Assembly: GCA_937872275.1 (NCBI GenBank)
Contig: CALMSE010000141.1
Location: 1 to 5,130, forward strand
Length of the DNA stretch: 5,130 nucleotides
From: an uncultured Leucobacter sp.
GTDB taxonomy: Bacteria > Actinomycetota > Actinomycetes > Actinomycetales > Microbacteriaceae
Direction of reading: 5' to 3'
The first letter of the stretch is position 1. The number at the start of each line of letters is the position of its first letter. This document shows, piece by piece, positions 1 through 5,130 of the stretch. A program made the translations under genes and the position numbers. The notes under the pieces were generated by a model. That model was not told where the DNA came from. It saw nothing but the letters and a program-made list of their open reading frames with translations, and searched no databases.

Positions 1-575
1 TGCTGCCGTTCAAGCGCTTCCGCACCCACGAGGGGCTCGTGGTCGACTCGCTGCTCGGCCCCGAGATGCGCTCGACCGGCGAGGTCATGGGAATGGACCG
101 CGACTTCCCGCGCGCCTTCGCGAAGAGCCAGTCGGCGGCCGGCAGCGAGCTGCCGAAATCCGGCACCGTGTTCATCTCGGTGGCGGATCGCGACAAGCGC
201 GGGGTCGTGCTGCCCGCTCAGCGGCTCGCGGAGCTCGGCTACCGGTTGGTGGCCACGCAGGGGACGCAGGTGGTGCTCGCGCGCAACGGGATCGAGAGCG
301 AGGTCGTGCTGAAGCACTCGCAGCACTCCGACGGCGAGACCATCGTCGATCTCATCAACCGCGGCGAGATCGACATGATCGTGAACACCCCCTCGGGGAG
401 CTCCGCCCGGGCCGACGGCTACGAGATCCGCGCCGCCTCGGTCGCGGCCGACAAGCCGATCTTCACGACCGTCTCCGAACTGTCGGCTGCGGTGGGGGCG
501 CTCTCGGCGCAGCTCGGCGCCTTCGAGGTGAAGTCGCTGCAGGAGTACGCGGCCGAGCGCGCGGCGGCGCTGTGA
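1..575 (+). CDS. carB: Carbamoyl-phosphate synthase large subunit, C-terminal fragment
   Basis: This is the 3' end of the large subunit of carbamoyl-phosphate synthase. The enzyme makes carbamoyl phosphate from bicarbonate, ATP and glutamine-derived ammonia for pyrimidine and arginine synthesis in the cytoplasm. The reading frame is open from base 3, giving about 190 visible residues of a protein that is usually about 1,070-1,110 aa; the ATP-grasp domains lie outside the window. The fragment opens with LPFKRF and then carries LLGPEMRSTGEVMG, the conserved end of the second ATP-grasp half. From about visible residue 53 (SGTVFISVADRDKRG) onward it is an MGS-like allosteric domain, with VATQGT and the NTPSG loop, which in this family binds effectors such as UMP or ornithine. 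The stop overlaps the pyrF start. The 5' truncation is due only to the window edge. Identification is secure. Confidence 0.97.
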   Translation, partial: LPFKRFRTHEGLVVDSLLGPEMRSTGEVMGMDRDFPRAFAKSQSAAGSELPKSGTVFISVADRDKRGVVLPAQRLAELGYRLVATQGTQVVLARNGIESEVVLKHSQHSDGETIVDLINRGEIDMIVNTPSGSSARADGYEIRAASVAADKPIFTTVSELSAAVGALSAQLGAFEVKSLQEYAAERAAAL

Positions 576-1432
576 CGATCTCGTTCGGGGGCCGGCTCGC
601 CGCGGAGTTCGCGGCGGGCCGGCACCTGTGCGCGGGCATCGATCCGCACGCCCCGCTGCTCGCGGAGTGGGGCCTGCCCGATGACGCGGCGGGAGCGGAG
701 CGCATGGGCCGCGAGGTCGTGGCCGCCGCGGCCGGCGTCGCGGCCTGCGTGAAGCCGCAGGTCTCGTTCTTCGAGCGCTTCGGCTCGGCCGGCTTCACCG
801 CGCTCGAGCGGGTGCTCGGAGACGCGCGCGCGGCGGAGCTGCTCGTCGTCGCCGACGCCAAGCGCGGCGACATCGGATCGAGCTTCGACGCCTACGCCGC
901 GGCCTGGTTGTCGCCCGGCTCGCCGCTCGAGGCCGACGCGCTCACCGTCGCCGCCTACCAGGGGTTCGGCACCCTCGCCGGCGCGCTCGGGCTCGTGACG
1001 GCCCACGGCAAGGGGCTCTTCGTGCTCGCCGCGACCTCGAACCCGGAAGCGCGGGACGTGCAGACGGCGGTGCGCGAGGACGGCCGCACCGTGGCCGCGG
1101 CGATGGTGGGCGATGCGCAGGTCTTCAACTCGCGGGCCTTCGCGGGCGAGGCCGTCGGCGGCGTCGGGGTGGTGCTCGGCGCGACGCTGCGGCTCGCCGA
1201 CTACGGCATCGAGATCGATGGTCCCGAGCTCCCCGGACCGGCGCTCCCGGTGCTCGCGCCGGGTTTCGGCCACCAGGGGGCCCGGATCGAGGACGCGGGG
1301 GGGATCTTCGGCCAGCTCGGCCGGGCGCTGCTCGCCAACGAGTCGCGCAGCATCCTCTCGGGCGGTTCCGACGGCCTCGCGGCGCGGGTGCGCGCCCGCG
1401 CCGCGGCCGTGGCCGAGGCGCTCTCCGCCTGA
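572..1432 (+). CDS. pyrF: Orotidine 5'-phosphate decarboxylase (type 2 subfamily)
   Basis: PyrF decarboxylates OMP to UMP, the last step of de novo pyrimidine synthesis. The 286-residue length fits the type 2 (actinobacterial/myxobacterial) subfamily rather than the shorter, roughly 240-residue type 1 enzymes. Visible landmarks are GIDPH at 22-26, the substrate-contacting lysine region [10 protein letters not shown] at 59-68, the catalytic [10 protein letters not shown] at 95-104 with the Asp-Lys-Asp charge network (D95, K97, D100), and the phosphate-loop-like APGFGHQGA at 229-237. The start is a GTG whose bases overlap the carB stop as GTGA, and no Shine-Dalgarno stands out. This suggests translational coupling to carB and membership of the pyrimidine operon. 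The C-terminal tail (about 268-286) is an Ala/Arg-rich helix. No catalytic residue appears to be missing. Confidence 0.96.
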   Translation: MTISFGGRLAAEFAAGRHLCAGIDPHAPLLAEWGLPDDAAGAERMGREVVAAAAGVAACVKPQVSFFERFGSAGFTALERVLGDARAAELLVVADAKRGDIGSSFDAYAAAWLSPGSPLEADALTVAAYQGFGTLAGALGLVTAHGKGLFVLAATSNPEARDVQTAVREDGRTVAAAMVGDAQVFNSRAFAGEAVGGVGVVLGATLRLADYGIEIDGPELPGPALPVLAPGFGHQGARIEDAGGIFGQLGRALLANESRSILSGGSDGLAARVRARAAAVAEALSA

Positions 1433-1460
1433 AGCGGCTCGGGCTCAGCCCGGAAGGCTC

Positions 1461-1473
1461 TAGGCTGAATGGG
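1461..1473 (+). promoter_or_regulatory. Putative -10 box for leaderless transcription of the mIHF-gmk gene
   Basis: TAGGCT at 1461-1466 matches the actinobacterial -10 pattern TANNNT and lies 7 bases before the ATG at 1474. That spacing would put the transcription start at the A of the start codon, giving a leaderless mRNA. No -35 resembling TTGAC is visible 16-19 bases upstream, and there is no well-spaced Shine-Dalgarno. The site is inferred from sequence and spacing only. Confidence 0.6.
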
Positions 1474-2391
1474 ATGAACGCCCAGAAGCCCGCATCCGAG
1501 CCGCGCCGGCTCGAGATGCCAGAGGTCGATCGCGCGGCCGCGAGCCGCGCCTCCGTGGCGGCCCGCCGTGCGCGTGCCGAGCTGAAGCACCGGCTCCGCA
1601 GCGGCGAGCTGTCGCCGATGCGTGCGCTGGTCGAGGCGGAGGATCCGCTCACCCCGGCCGCCTCGCTGCGCGTGACCGAGTTCATGCAGACCTTCCCCGG
1701 GATCGGCGAGGTGGGCGCCGCGCGCGTGCTCGAACGGCTCGGCATCTCGCCGCGCAAGCGCCTCGGCGGCCTCGGTCGCTGGCAGCGCGTGCGACTCGAG
1801 TCCTACGTGCGGGATCGGGTGGGTGCCGCGGTGCGCACCGGGCGGCCGCCGCTCACCGTGCTCGCGGGGCCGACCGCGGTCGGCAAGGGCACGGTCGCCG
1901 GTTTCGTGCGCGAGAACTACCCCGAGGTGCACCTCTCGGTCTCGGCGACGACCCGCTCGCCCCGGCCGGGCGAGCACCACGGCCAGCACTACTACTTCGT
2001 CGACGACGAGCAGTTCGACCGCATGCTCGCGCGCGACGAGCTGCTCGAGTGGGCCACCGTGCACAACGCGCACCGCTACGGCACGCCTCGCGGACCGGTG
2101 CTCGAGGCCGCGGGGCGCGGCGACCTCGTGCTGCTCGAGATCGATCTGCAGGGCGCCCGCCAGGTGCGCGCGAACATGCCCGACGCCCGGCTCGTGTTCC
2201 TCGCCCCGCCCAGCTGGGACGAGCTCGTCGACCGCCTCGTCGGCCGGGGGACGGAGGGCGAGGAGGAGCGGGCGAGGCGACTCGAGACCGCGAAGATCGA
2301 GCTGGCCGCCGCCGACGAGTTCGACGAGATCATCGTGAACGACCGGGTTCCGCTCGCGGCCGCGCGCCTCGTCGAGCTGATGCGGGGCTGA
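1474..2391 (+). CDS. gmk: Guanylate kinase with N-terminal integration host factor (mIHF) domain
   Basis: This 305-residue protein joins two domains that are separate neighbouring genes in mycobacteria. Residues about 18-113 match the actinobacterial integration host factor: a basic helix ([17 protein letters not shown], 29-45), then [18 protein letters not shown] (74-91) in a helix-two-turn-helix-like region and [12 protein letters not shown] (94-105). This family binds DNA without strong sequence specificity and takes part in nucleoid organisation. Residues about 125-305 are a full guanylate kinase, which phosphorylates GMP or dGMP to the diphosphate using ATP. It shows the P-loop GPTAVGKGT (132-140), [11 protein letters not shown] (157-167) and YYFVDDEQF (173-181) in the GMP-binding region, [12 protein letters not shown] (220-231), and an Arg-rich lid around 256-270. 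Ordinary Gmk is about 185-210 aa, so the extra length is the mIHF part. The ATG is supported by the -10 box 7 bases upstream. Its own promoter suggests expression independent of carB-pyrF. Confidence 0.94.
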   Translation: MNAQKPASEPRRLEMPEVDRAAASRASVAARRARAELKHRLRSGELSPMRALVEAEDPLTPAASLRVTEFMQTFPGIGEVGAARVLERLGISPRKRLGGLGRWQRVRLESYVRDRVGAAVRTGRPPLTVLAGPTAVGKGTVAGFVRENYPEVHLSVSATTRSPRPGEHHGQHYYFVDDEQFDRMLARDELLEWATVHNAHRYGTPRGPVLEAAGRGDLVLLEIDLQGARQVRANMPDARLVFLAPPSWDELVDRLVGRGTEGEEERARRLETAKIELAAADEFDEIIVNDRVPLAAARLVELMRG

Positions 2392-2412
2392 CACCCGCGA
2401 TTCGTGCGAGCG

Positions 2413-2430
2413 TTCCGGCCGAAGCCGGGG
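2413..2430 (+). repeat. Small inverted repeat between gmk and the transporter gene
   Basis: CCGGC at 2415-2419 and GCCGG at 2424-2428 form a perfect 5-bp stem with a CGAA loop. Two T-G wobble pairs at the base extend it to 7 pairs in + strand RNA. It lies 23 bases after the gmk stop and ends where the putative -10 box of the next gene begins. It could be a weak terminator for gmk, an operator, or chance in GC-rich DNA. There is no T-tract after it. Confidence 0.3.
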
Positions 2431-2442
2431 TAACGTAGGGGA
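2431..2442 (+). promoter_or_regulatory. Putative -10 box for leaderless transcription of the transporter gene
   Basis: TAACGT at 2431-2436 fits TANNNT and is followed by six bases (AGGGGA) and then the GTG at 2443. Transcription would start at the first base of the start codon. The purine run AGGGGA resembles a Shine-Dalgarno but abuts the GTG with no spacer, which argues for leaderless initiation rather than a normal ribosome binding site. No convincing -35 is seen. Confidence 0.55.
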
Positions 2443-3441
2443 GTGATTCCAAGCCTGCTCCCGGCGCTCGAGCGCACCGCGCTCGCCATCGCCGAGACGA
2501 AGGATCTGGGCGACCTGGTCTCGCTCGATCCGCGTCAGTTCTGGGGCATCCCGCTCGCGCTCGTCGGCGCCGCGCTGATGTCGTTCGGCGCCCAGTACCA
2601 GTCGCGCGGGCTCAACAAGGTCGAGCGCATCACCGGTCTGAGCGCCGGCTCGGGGCTCTCCCTGCGTCACATCGTCCGTCTGCTGCGCCGGCCCTCGTGG
2701 GTGGTCGGCACGCTCCTGCTCGGTCTCGCCGTGCTGTTCCAGCTGGGTTCCCTCTCCCTCTCCCCGCTGATCGTGGTGCAGCCGATCGGCGTGGTCGCGC
2801 TCGTGATCACGGCGATCCTCAACTCCCGCATGACGGGAGTGCACCTGCCGAAGCGCGCCATCGCCTCGCTGTCGATGTGCGTCGTCGGCATCGCGATCTT
2901 CGTGACGGTCGCGTCGTTCACCGCCGCCGACCGCCCCGTGACCGACCAGAAGCTCATCATCATCCTGGTGCTGTTCGCGGTGGTGCTCGCGGCGGCGCTC
3001 GTGCTCTTCGTGCTCTTCCGGCACCGCGCCTTCGCGCTGTTCTACATCGTCGGCTCGGGCGTGCTCTACGGCTTCGTGGCGACCTTCGCGAAGACGGTGA
3101 TCGGGCGGCTGCAGCAGGGCGAGTTCGAATGGCTGACCTGGCTGTGCGTCGCGGCCCTCCTCGCCGGTGCGCTGCTCGGCATGGTGTTCGTGCAGAACGC
3201 CTACTCCTCGGGCCCGCCCGACCTCGTCGTCGCGGGCCTCACCGTGGTCGATCCGCTCGTCGCGATCCTCATCGGCATCGTGGTGCTGCAGGAGGCGGCG
3301 GGGGCACCGCTCTGGGCGACCCTCACCTACGTCGTCACCGGCGTCGTCGCGCTCATCGGCGTGTTCGGTCTCGCGAAGTTCCACCCGCAGACGGGCAAGT
3401 CGGCGCTGGCCGAGGCGGCGGCTCCCGCACCGTCGGCCTGA
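2443..3441 (+). CDS. Multi-pass membrane protein, DMT superfamily (NIPA-like) transporter
   Basis: This 332-residue hydrophobic protein has about nine likely membrane segments, roughly at 34-52, 86-104, 107-127, 138-160, 169-192, 197-221, 231-251, 261-282 and 289-312. They are preceded by a soluble N-terminal stretch of about 30 residues and followed by an Ala/Pro-rich cytoplasmic-type tail. The early segment GIPLALVGAALMSFGAQYQS followed by RGL, and the pair VVQPIGVVALVITAILN and VVDPLVAILIGIVVLQE, give the two-fold repeat typical of the drug/metabolite transporter superfamily. The QP and DP turns in equivalent positions recall the NIPA-type branch, some eukaryotic members of which move magnesium. 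The substrate cannot be told from sequence. The GTG start is supported by the -10 box just upstream; an internal start would remove the N-terminal soluble part. The gene sits after gmk but appears to have its own promoter, and it converges with the glycosylase gene. Confidence 0.85.
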   Translation: MIPSLLPALERTALAIAETKDLGDLVSLDPRQFWGIPLALVGAALMSFGAQYQSRGLNKVERITGLSAGSGLSLRHIVRLLRRPSWVVGTLLLGLAVLFQLGSLSLSPLIVVQPIGVVALVITAILNSRMTGVHLPKRAIASLSMCVVGIAIFVTVASFTAADRPVTDQKLIIILVLFAVVLAAALVLFVLFRHRAFALFYIVGSGVLYGFVATFAKTVIGRLQQGEFEWLTWLCVAALLAGALLGMVFVQNAYSSGPPDLVVAGLTVVDPLVAILIGIVVLQEAAGAPLWATLTYVVTGVVALIGVFGLAKFHPQTGKSALAEAAAPAPSA

Positions 3442-3470
3442 TCCTTCCCCGCGGCTCGGGCGGTCAGGCC
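3435..3470. terminator. Inverted repeat spanning both convergent stop codons, possible bidirectional terminator
   Basis: GGCCTGA at 3435-3441 and its exact reverse complement TCAGGCC at 3464-3470 flank a 22-base centre. A small inner stem, CCCG at 3448-3451 with CGGG at 3457-3460, can form within the centre. Each arm ends in the stop codon of one gene: the transporter on +, the glycosylase on -. RNA from either strand could fold the same way. There is no T-tract, so a classical intrinsic terminator is not shown. Part of the symmetry arises because both genes end in the codons GCC TGA. Confidence 0.4.
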
Positions 3471-4111
3471 CCCGGTACGTTGCGGCCGGGCCGGTAGGCC
3501 GAGACGGTGGGGTCGCCGGCGATCCAGAAGCGCCAGGGGAAGGCGGATCCGCCCGCTTCGCCGCTCACCCCGACCCGTGGGCCGCTCATCGTCCCGGGCA
3601 CAGGCCCCCGCGCCGCCTCGAAGACGAACGGTTCGGCGAAGAGGTCGAGCCCGTCATGGCCCGGCCGCGTGATGCCGAGCGCCGCGGCGAGGTTGCCGGG
3701 CCCCCTGGCGAGCAGCCGGGGGCGGATCGGCTCGATCCCCGCATCCCCGCGTTTCGCGGCCCGTCGAGCGCTCGCGATCTCGGCGCCTTCGACCACCTCG
3801 CCAGCGCGGAGCAGCACCCCCGAGGCGACGCCCTCCGGGGAGCACACCAGGTTCAGCGCGAAGTGCATGCCGTAGCTGAAGTAGACGTAGGCGTGGCCGG
3901 GCGGGCCGAACATCGAGGCGTTGCGCTCGGTGCGCCGGTCGCGGGAGTGCGAGCCGGCGTCGTAGGGCCCGGGGGTGCCGACGCCGTGGTAGGCCTCCAC
4001 CTCGGTGATGCGGATCGCGACGCGGCCGTCCTCGCCGTCGACCGCGAGCGTGGCCCCCAGCAGCCGCGGTGCGACCTCCAACGCGGGGGAGAGGAAGAGC
4101 TCGCGGGTCAC
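3464..4111 (-). CDS. mpg: 3-methyladenine DNA glycosylase (AAG/MPG family)
   Basis: This is a 215-residue base-excision repair enzyme of the alkyladenine glycosylase fold. The family removes 3-methyladenine and related alkylated or deaminated purines from DNA. Visible hallmarks are ITEVEAYHG at 35-43, where E39 corresponds to the catalytic glutamate of human AAG, and the SHSRDRRTERNASMFGPPG region at 54-72. AYVYFSYGMHFALN (74-87) follows, where Y80 aligns with the tyrosine that fills the gap left by the flipped base. GVLLRAGEVVEG and LLARGPGNLAAALGI come later. The length is close to the roughly 200-residue bacterial norm. The frame stays open upstream to 4369, but that part runs antisense to the NYN gene and has no family similarity. 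I therefore chose the GTG at 4111, where MTRELFLSPALEVAPRLLG begins as the family does. It lies 83 bases downstream of the NYN gene on the same strand. Confidence 0.93.
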   Translation of the reverse strand: MTRELFLSPALEVAPRLLGATLAVDGEDGRVAIRITEVEAYHGVGTPGPYDAGSHSRDRRTERNASMFGPPGHAYVYFSYGMHFALNLVCSPEGVASGVLLRAGEVVEGAEIASARRAAKRGDAGIEPIRPRLLARGPGNLAAALGITRPGHDGLDLFAEPFVFEAARGPVPGTMSGPRVGVSGEAGGSAFPWRFWIAGDPTVSAYRPGRNVPGA

Positions 4112-4123
4112 CCCTCCATTCTG
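4112..4123 (-). promoter_or_regulatory. Putative degenerate -10 box or start-abutting purine run before the glycosylase gene
   Basis: Read on the minus strand, CAGAAT (4123-4118) differs from TANNNT only at the first base. It is followed by GGAGGG (4117-4112) and then the GTG at 4111. The spacing of six bases equals that of the transporter gene, so a leaderless start is possible. GGAGGG also looks like a Shine-Dalgarno but has no spacer to the GTG. Read-through from the NYN gene is an alternative source of transcript. Confidence 0.35.
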
Positions 4124-4132
4124 GCACCCGGG

Positions 4133-4193
4133 GCCCGCGGGGGATCCGTCGGCGCGGCGGATCGGCCTGCCGGCGTCGGCTCGCCCCGCGGGC
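4133..4193. repeat. Nested inverted repeats filling most of an 83-base intergenic gap
   Basis: The outer arms are GCCCGCGGGG at 4133-4142 and CCCCGCGGGC at 4184-4193, a perfect 10-bp inverted repeat. Directly inside the left arm lies a second hairpin: GATCCGTCG (4143-4151), loop GCG, CGGCGGATC (4155-4163). It has nine pairs including one T-G wobble when read on +; on the minus-strand transcript that pair becomes a C-A mismatch. A third small stem, GCCG (4169-4172) with CGGC (4177-4180), fills the remainder. Together they could form a three-way-junction fold. The right arm ends one base from the NYN stop codon. It may act as a terminator or mRNA 3' structure for the NYN gene. No T-tract follows, and each arm contains the self-complementary CCCGCGGG. 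Confidence 0.45.
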
Positions 4194-4194
4194 G

Positions 4195-5130
4195 TCAGCT
4201 CGTCTCGTCCCTCAGTCTCACGAGGCGCTCGTGCCCGGTCTCCTCGAGCTCGGCGACGTCCGATCGCGACTTCAGGAAGTCCGAGAACGAGCGGAACCCG
4301 AGGGCCTTCTCGGTGAACGACGGATCCATCCGGCGCATCTGCTGCTTCACGACCGAGCTGTGCATCCACCCCGAATCGTCCTTCTCCTGGCTGAGCCAGA
4401 GCGCGCGGATGAGCAGGCCCGTCGCCTCGGTCTCGATGTCCGCCGGCAGCTCGCCCGGCTCCTTCGCCTCCTCGGGATCCTCCCGTTCGGCCGACCGGGC
4501 CTGCTCCGGCGCCTCGGCGGGCGCGCCCCTGCCTCTGCGGGTGCGCTTCACCGCGGGCGGCTGCTCGCGCACCGGCGGCTGGATTCCCGGCAGCGAATCG
4601 TACGACGCGAACTCGTCGCAGGCCGCCGTCAGCGCCTTCGCCGTGGAGCCGGCCACGCCGATCCCGACGACGTAGCGCCCCAGCCGTTTGCAGCGCTGCG
4701 CCAGCGGCACGTAGTCGGAATCGCCGGCCACGATGACGACATGGGTGAGATCGTCGAGACGGAACATGTCTTCGACCGCGTCGACGGCGAGCCTGATGTC
4801 GGCGCCGTTCTTCGCGTACGCGGCGGCCGGGAACAGCTGCACCAGGTCGATCGCGCGGGCGACCAGCTGCGAGCGGTAGTCGGCGTTCACGGGCGACGAC
4901 CAGTCGGCGTAGGCGCGCGTCAGCACGAGCGTGCCGAAGGAGGAGGCGTAGTCGATGATCGCGCCCACGTCGATGACGGCGGCCTGCAGCCGCGCGGCGA
5001 TCTCCGCGTCGCCGGGATCCTCCGCGATGCGCTGCCTGTCGCGCGAGAAGGAGTTGCGGCCGTGCACCCGGTCGTACCAGGAGAGCACGATGTTGTCGAA
5101 GTCGAGGTAGACCGCCACGCGGCCGTTCTG
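4195..5130 (-). CDS. NYN-domain (PIN-like) putative RNase with C-terminal OST-HTH/LOTUS domain, possibly 5'-partial
   Basis: Residues are numbered from the GTG at 5118 (307 aa). Residues 1-175 form a NYN/LabA-like PIN-fold domain with acidic positions expected of a metal-dependent RNase: YLDFDNI (D6, D8), NGADIRLAVDAVEDM (D107, D113) and the GDSDYVPL signature (D133, D135). Residues about 176-228 are a Pro/Glu/Arg-rich, probably disordered linker. Residues about 229-304 (ATGLLIRALWLSQ, SSVVKQQMRRMDPSF, GFRSFSDFLKS) resemble an OST-HTH/LOTUS winged helix, a predicted RNA-binding module often paired with NYN nucleases. A role in RNA cleavage or turnover is inferred; the target is unknown. The frame is open from GTG 5118 to the window edge (QNGR precedes it), and no Shine-Dalgarno or -10 box precedes the GTG. 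The true start may therefore lie beyond 5130. It reads toward the glycosylase gene. Confidence 0.86.
   Translation of the reverse strand, partial: QNGRVAVYLDFDNIVLSWYDRVHGRNSFSRDRQRIAEDPGDAEIAARLQAAVIDVGAIIDYASSFGTLVLTRAYADWSSPVNADYRSQLVARAIDLVQLFPAAAYAKNGADIRLAVDAVEDMFRLDDLTHVVIVAGDSDYVPLAQRCKRLGRYVVGIGVAGSTAKALTAACDEFASYDSLPGIQPPVREQPPAVKRTRRGRGAPAEAPEQARSAEREDPEEAKEPGELPADIETEATGLLIRALWLSQEKDDSGWMHSSVVKQQMRRMDPSFTEKALGFRSFSDFLKSRSDVAELEETGHERLVRLRDETS

Noticed and set aside
419..1273. A 284-codon minus-strand frame opposite carB and pyrF
   Set aside because: It is a shadow of two certain genes with Arg/Gly/Glu-rich composition and no recognisable domain.
1440..1452. Hairpin CGGGC-TCA-GCCCG after pyrF as a terminator
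   Set aside because: The stem is only 5 bp with a 3-base loop and no T-tract, in GC-rich DNA. It is too weak to annotate, though it could modestly affect read-through into gmk.
1201..3384. A 727-codon open frame on the minus strand opposite pyrF, gmk and the transporter
   Set aside because: It is antisense to three well-recognised genes and its product is an Arg/His/Glu/Ala-rich sequence with no domain. Stop-free antisense frames of this kind are expected from GC-rich third positions.
4112..4369. An 86-residue N-terminal extension of the glycosylase frame
   Set aside because: It overlaps the NYN coding region on the same strand in another frame, has no family similarity, and contains the shadow composition. 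The GTG at 4111 gives a normal-length family member.
3167..4675. A 502-codon open frame on the plus strand over the end of the transporter and across the two minus-strand genes
   Set aside because: The product is low-complexity Arg/Ser/Pro/Ala and runs antisense to the glycosylase and NYN genes, which have clear conserved motifs.
1..5130. Mobile elements, CRISPR repeats, tRNA or rRNA genes, riboswitches
   Set aside because: I saw no transposase, no regularly spaced direct repeats, no cloverleaf or conserved rRNA segments, and the gaps (41, 51, 22 and 83 bases) are too short for most riboswitches.

Overview
The window suggests a high-GC Gram-positive actinobacterium, most likely of the family Microbacteriaceae; the genus cannot be fixed. 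The reasons are the strong GC bias at third codon positions, frequent GTG starts, type 2 PyrF, an actinobacterial integration host factor (mIHF) domain, TANNNT -10 boxes placed 6-7 bases before start codons (the leaderless-transcript arrangement), and the gene order carB-pyrF-mIHF/gmk.

Layout. Bases 1-575 hold the 3' end of carB, which overlaps pyrF by four bases (572-1432, + strand). After a 41-base gap with a recognisable -10 box comes one ORF (1474-2391, +) that joins an mIHF-like DNA-binding domain to a complete guanylate kinase. A second -10 box and a small hairpin precede a multi-pass membrane protein of the drug/metabolite transporter type, NIPA-like (2443-3441, +). Two minus-strand genes converge on it: a 3-methyladenine DNA glycosylase (3464-4111) and, upstream of that, a NYN-domain putative RNase with a C-terminal OST-HTH/LOTUS domain (4195 to the window edge). 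The convergent stop codons sit inside the two arms of a 7-bp inverted repeat. The 83-base gap between the two minus-strand genes holds a nested inverted repeat.

How the genes fit together. CarB and PyrF are de novo UMP synthesis enzymes, and Gmk turns GMP into GDP, so the left half is a nucleotide-synthesis block. The mIHF-Gmk protein puts a nucleoid-type DNA-binding module and a GTP-supply enzyme on one chain. The right half is a set of unrelated housekeeping functions: membrane transport, alkylation repair and putative RNA turnover. There is no mobile element, CRISPR array, rRNA or tRNA, and no gap longer than 83 bases between genes. The most noteworthy items are the mIHF-Gmk fusion, the NYN/OST-HTH protein, the nested inverted repeat at 4133-4193 and the repeated leaderless-start architecture. 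I see no convincing evidence for a wholly new multi-gene system.
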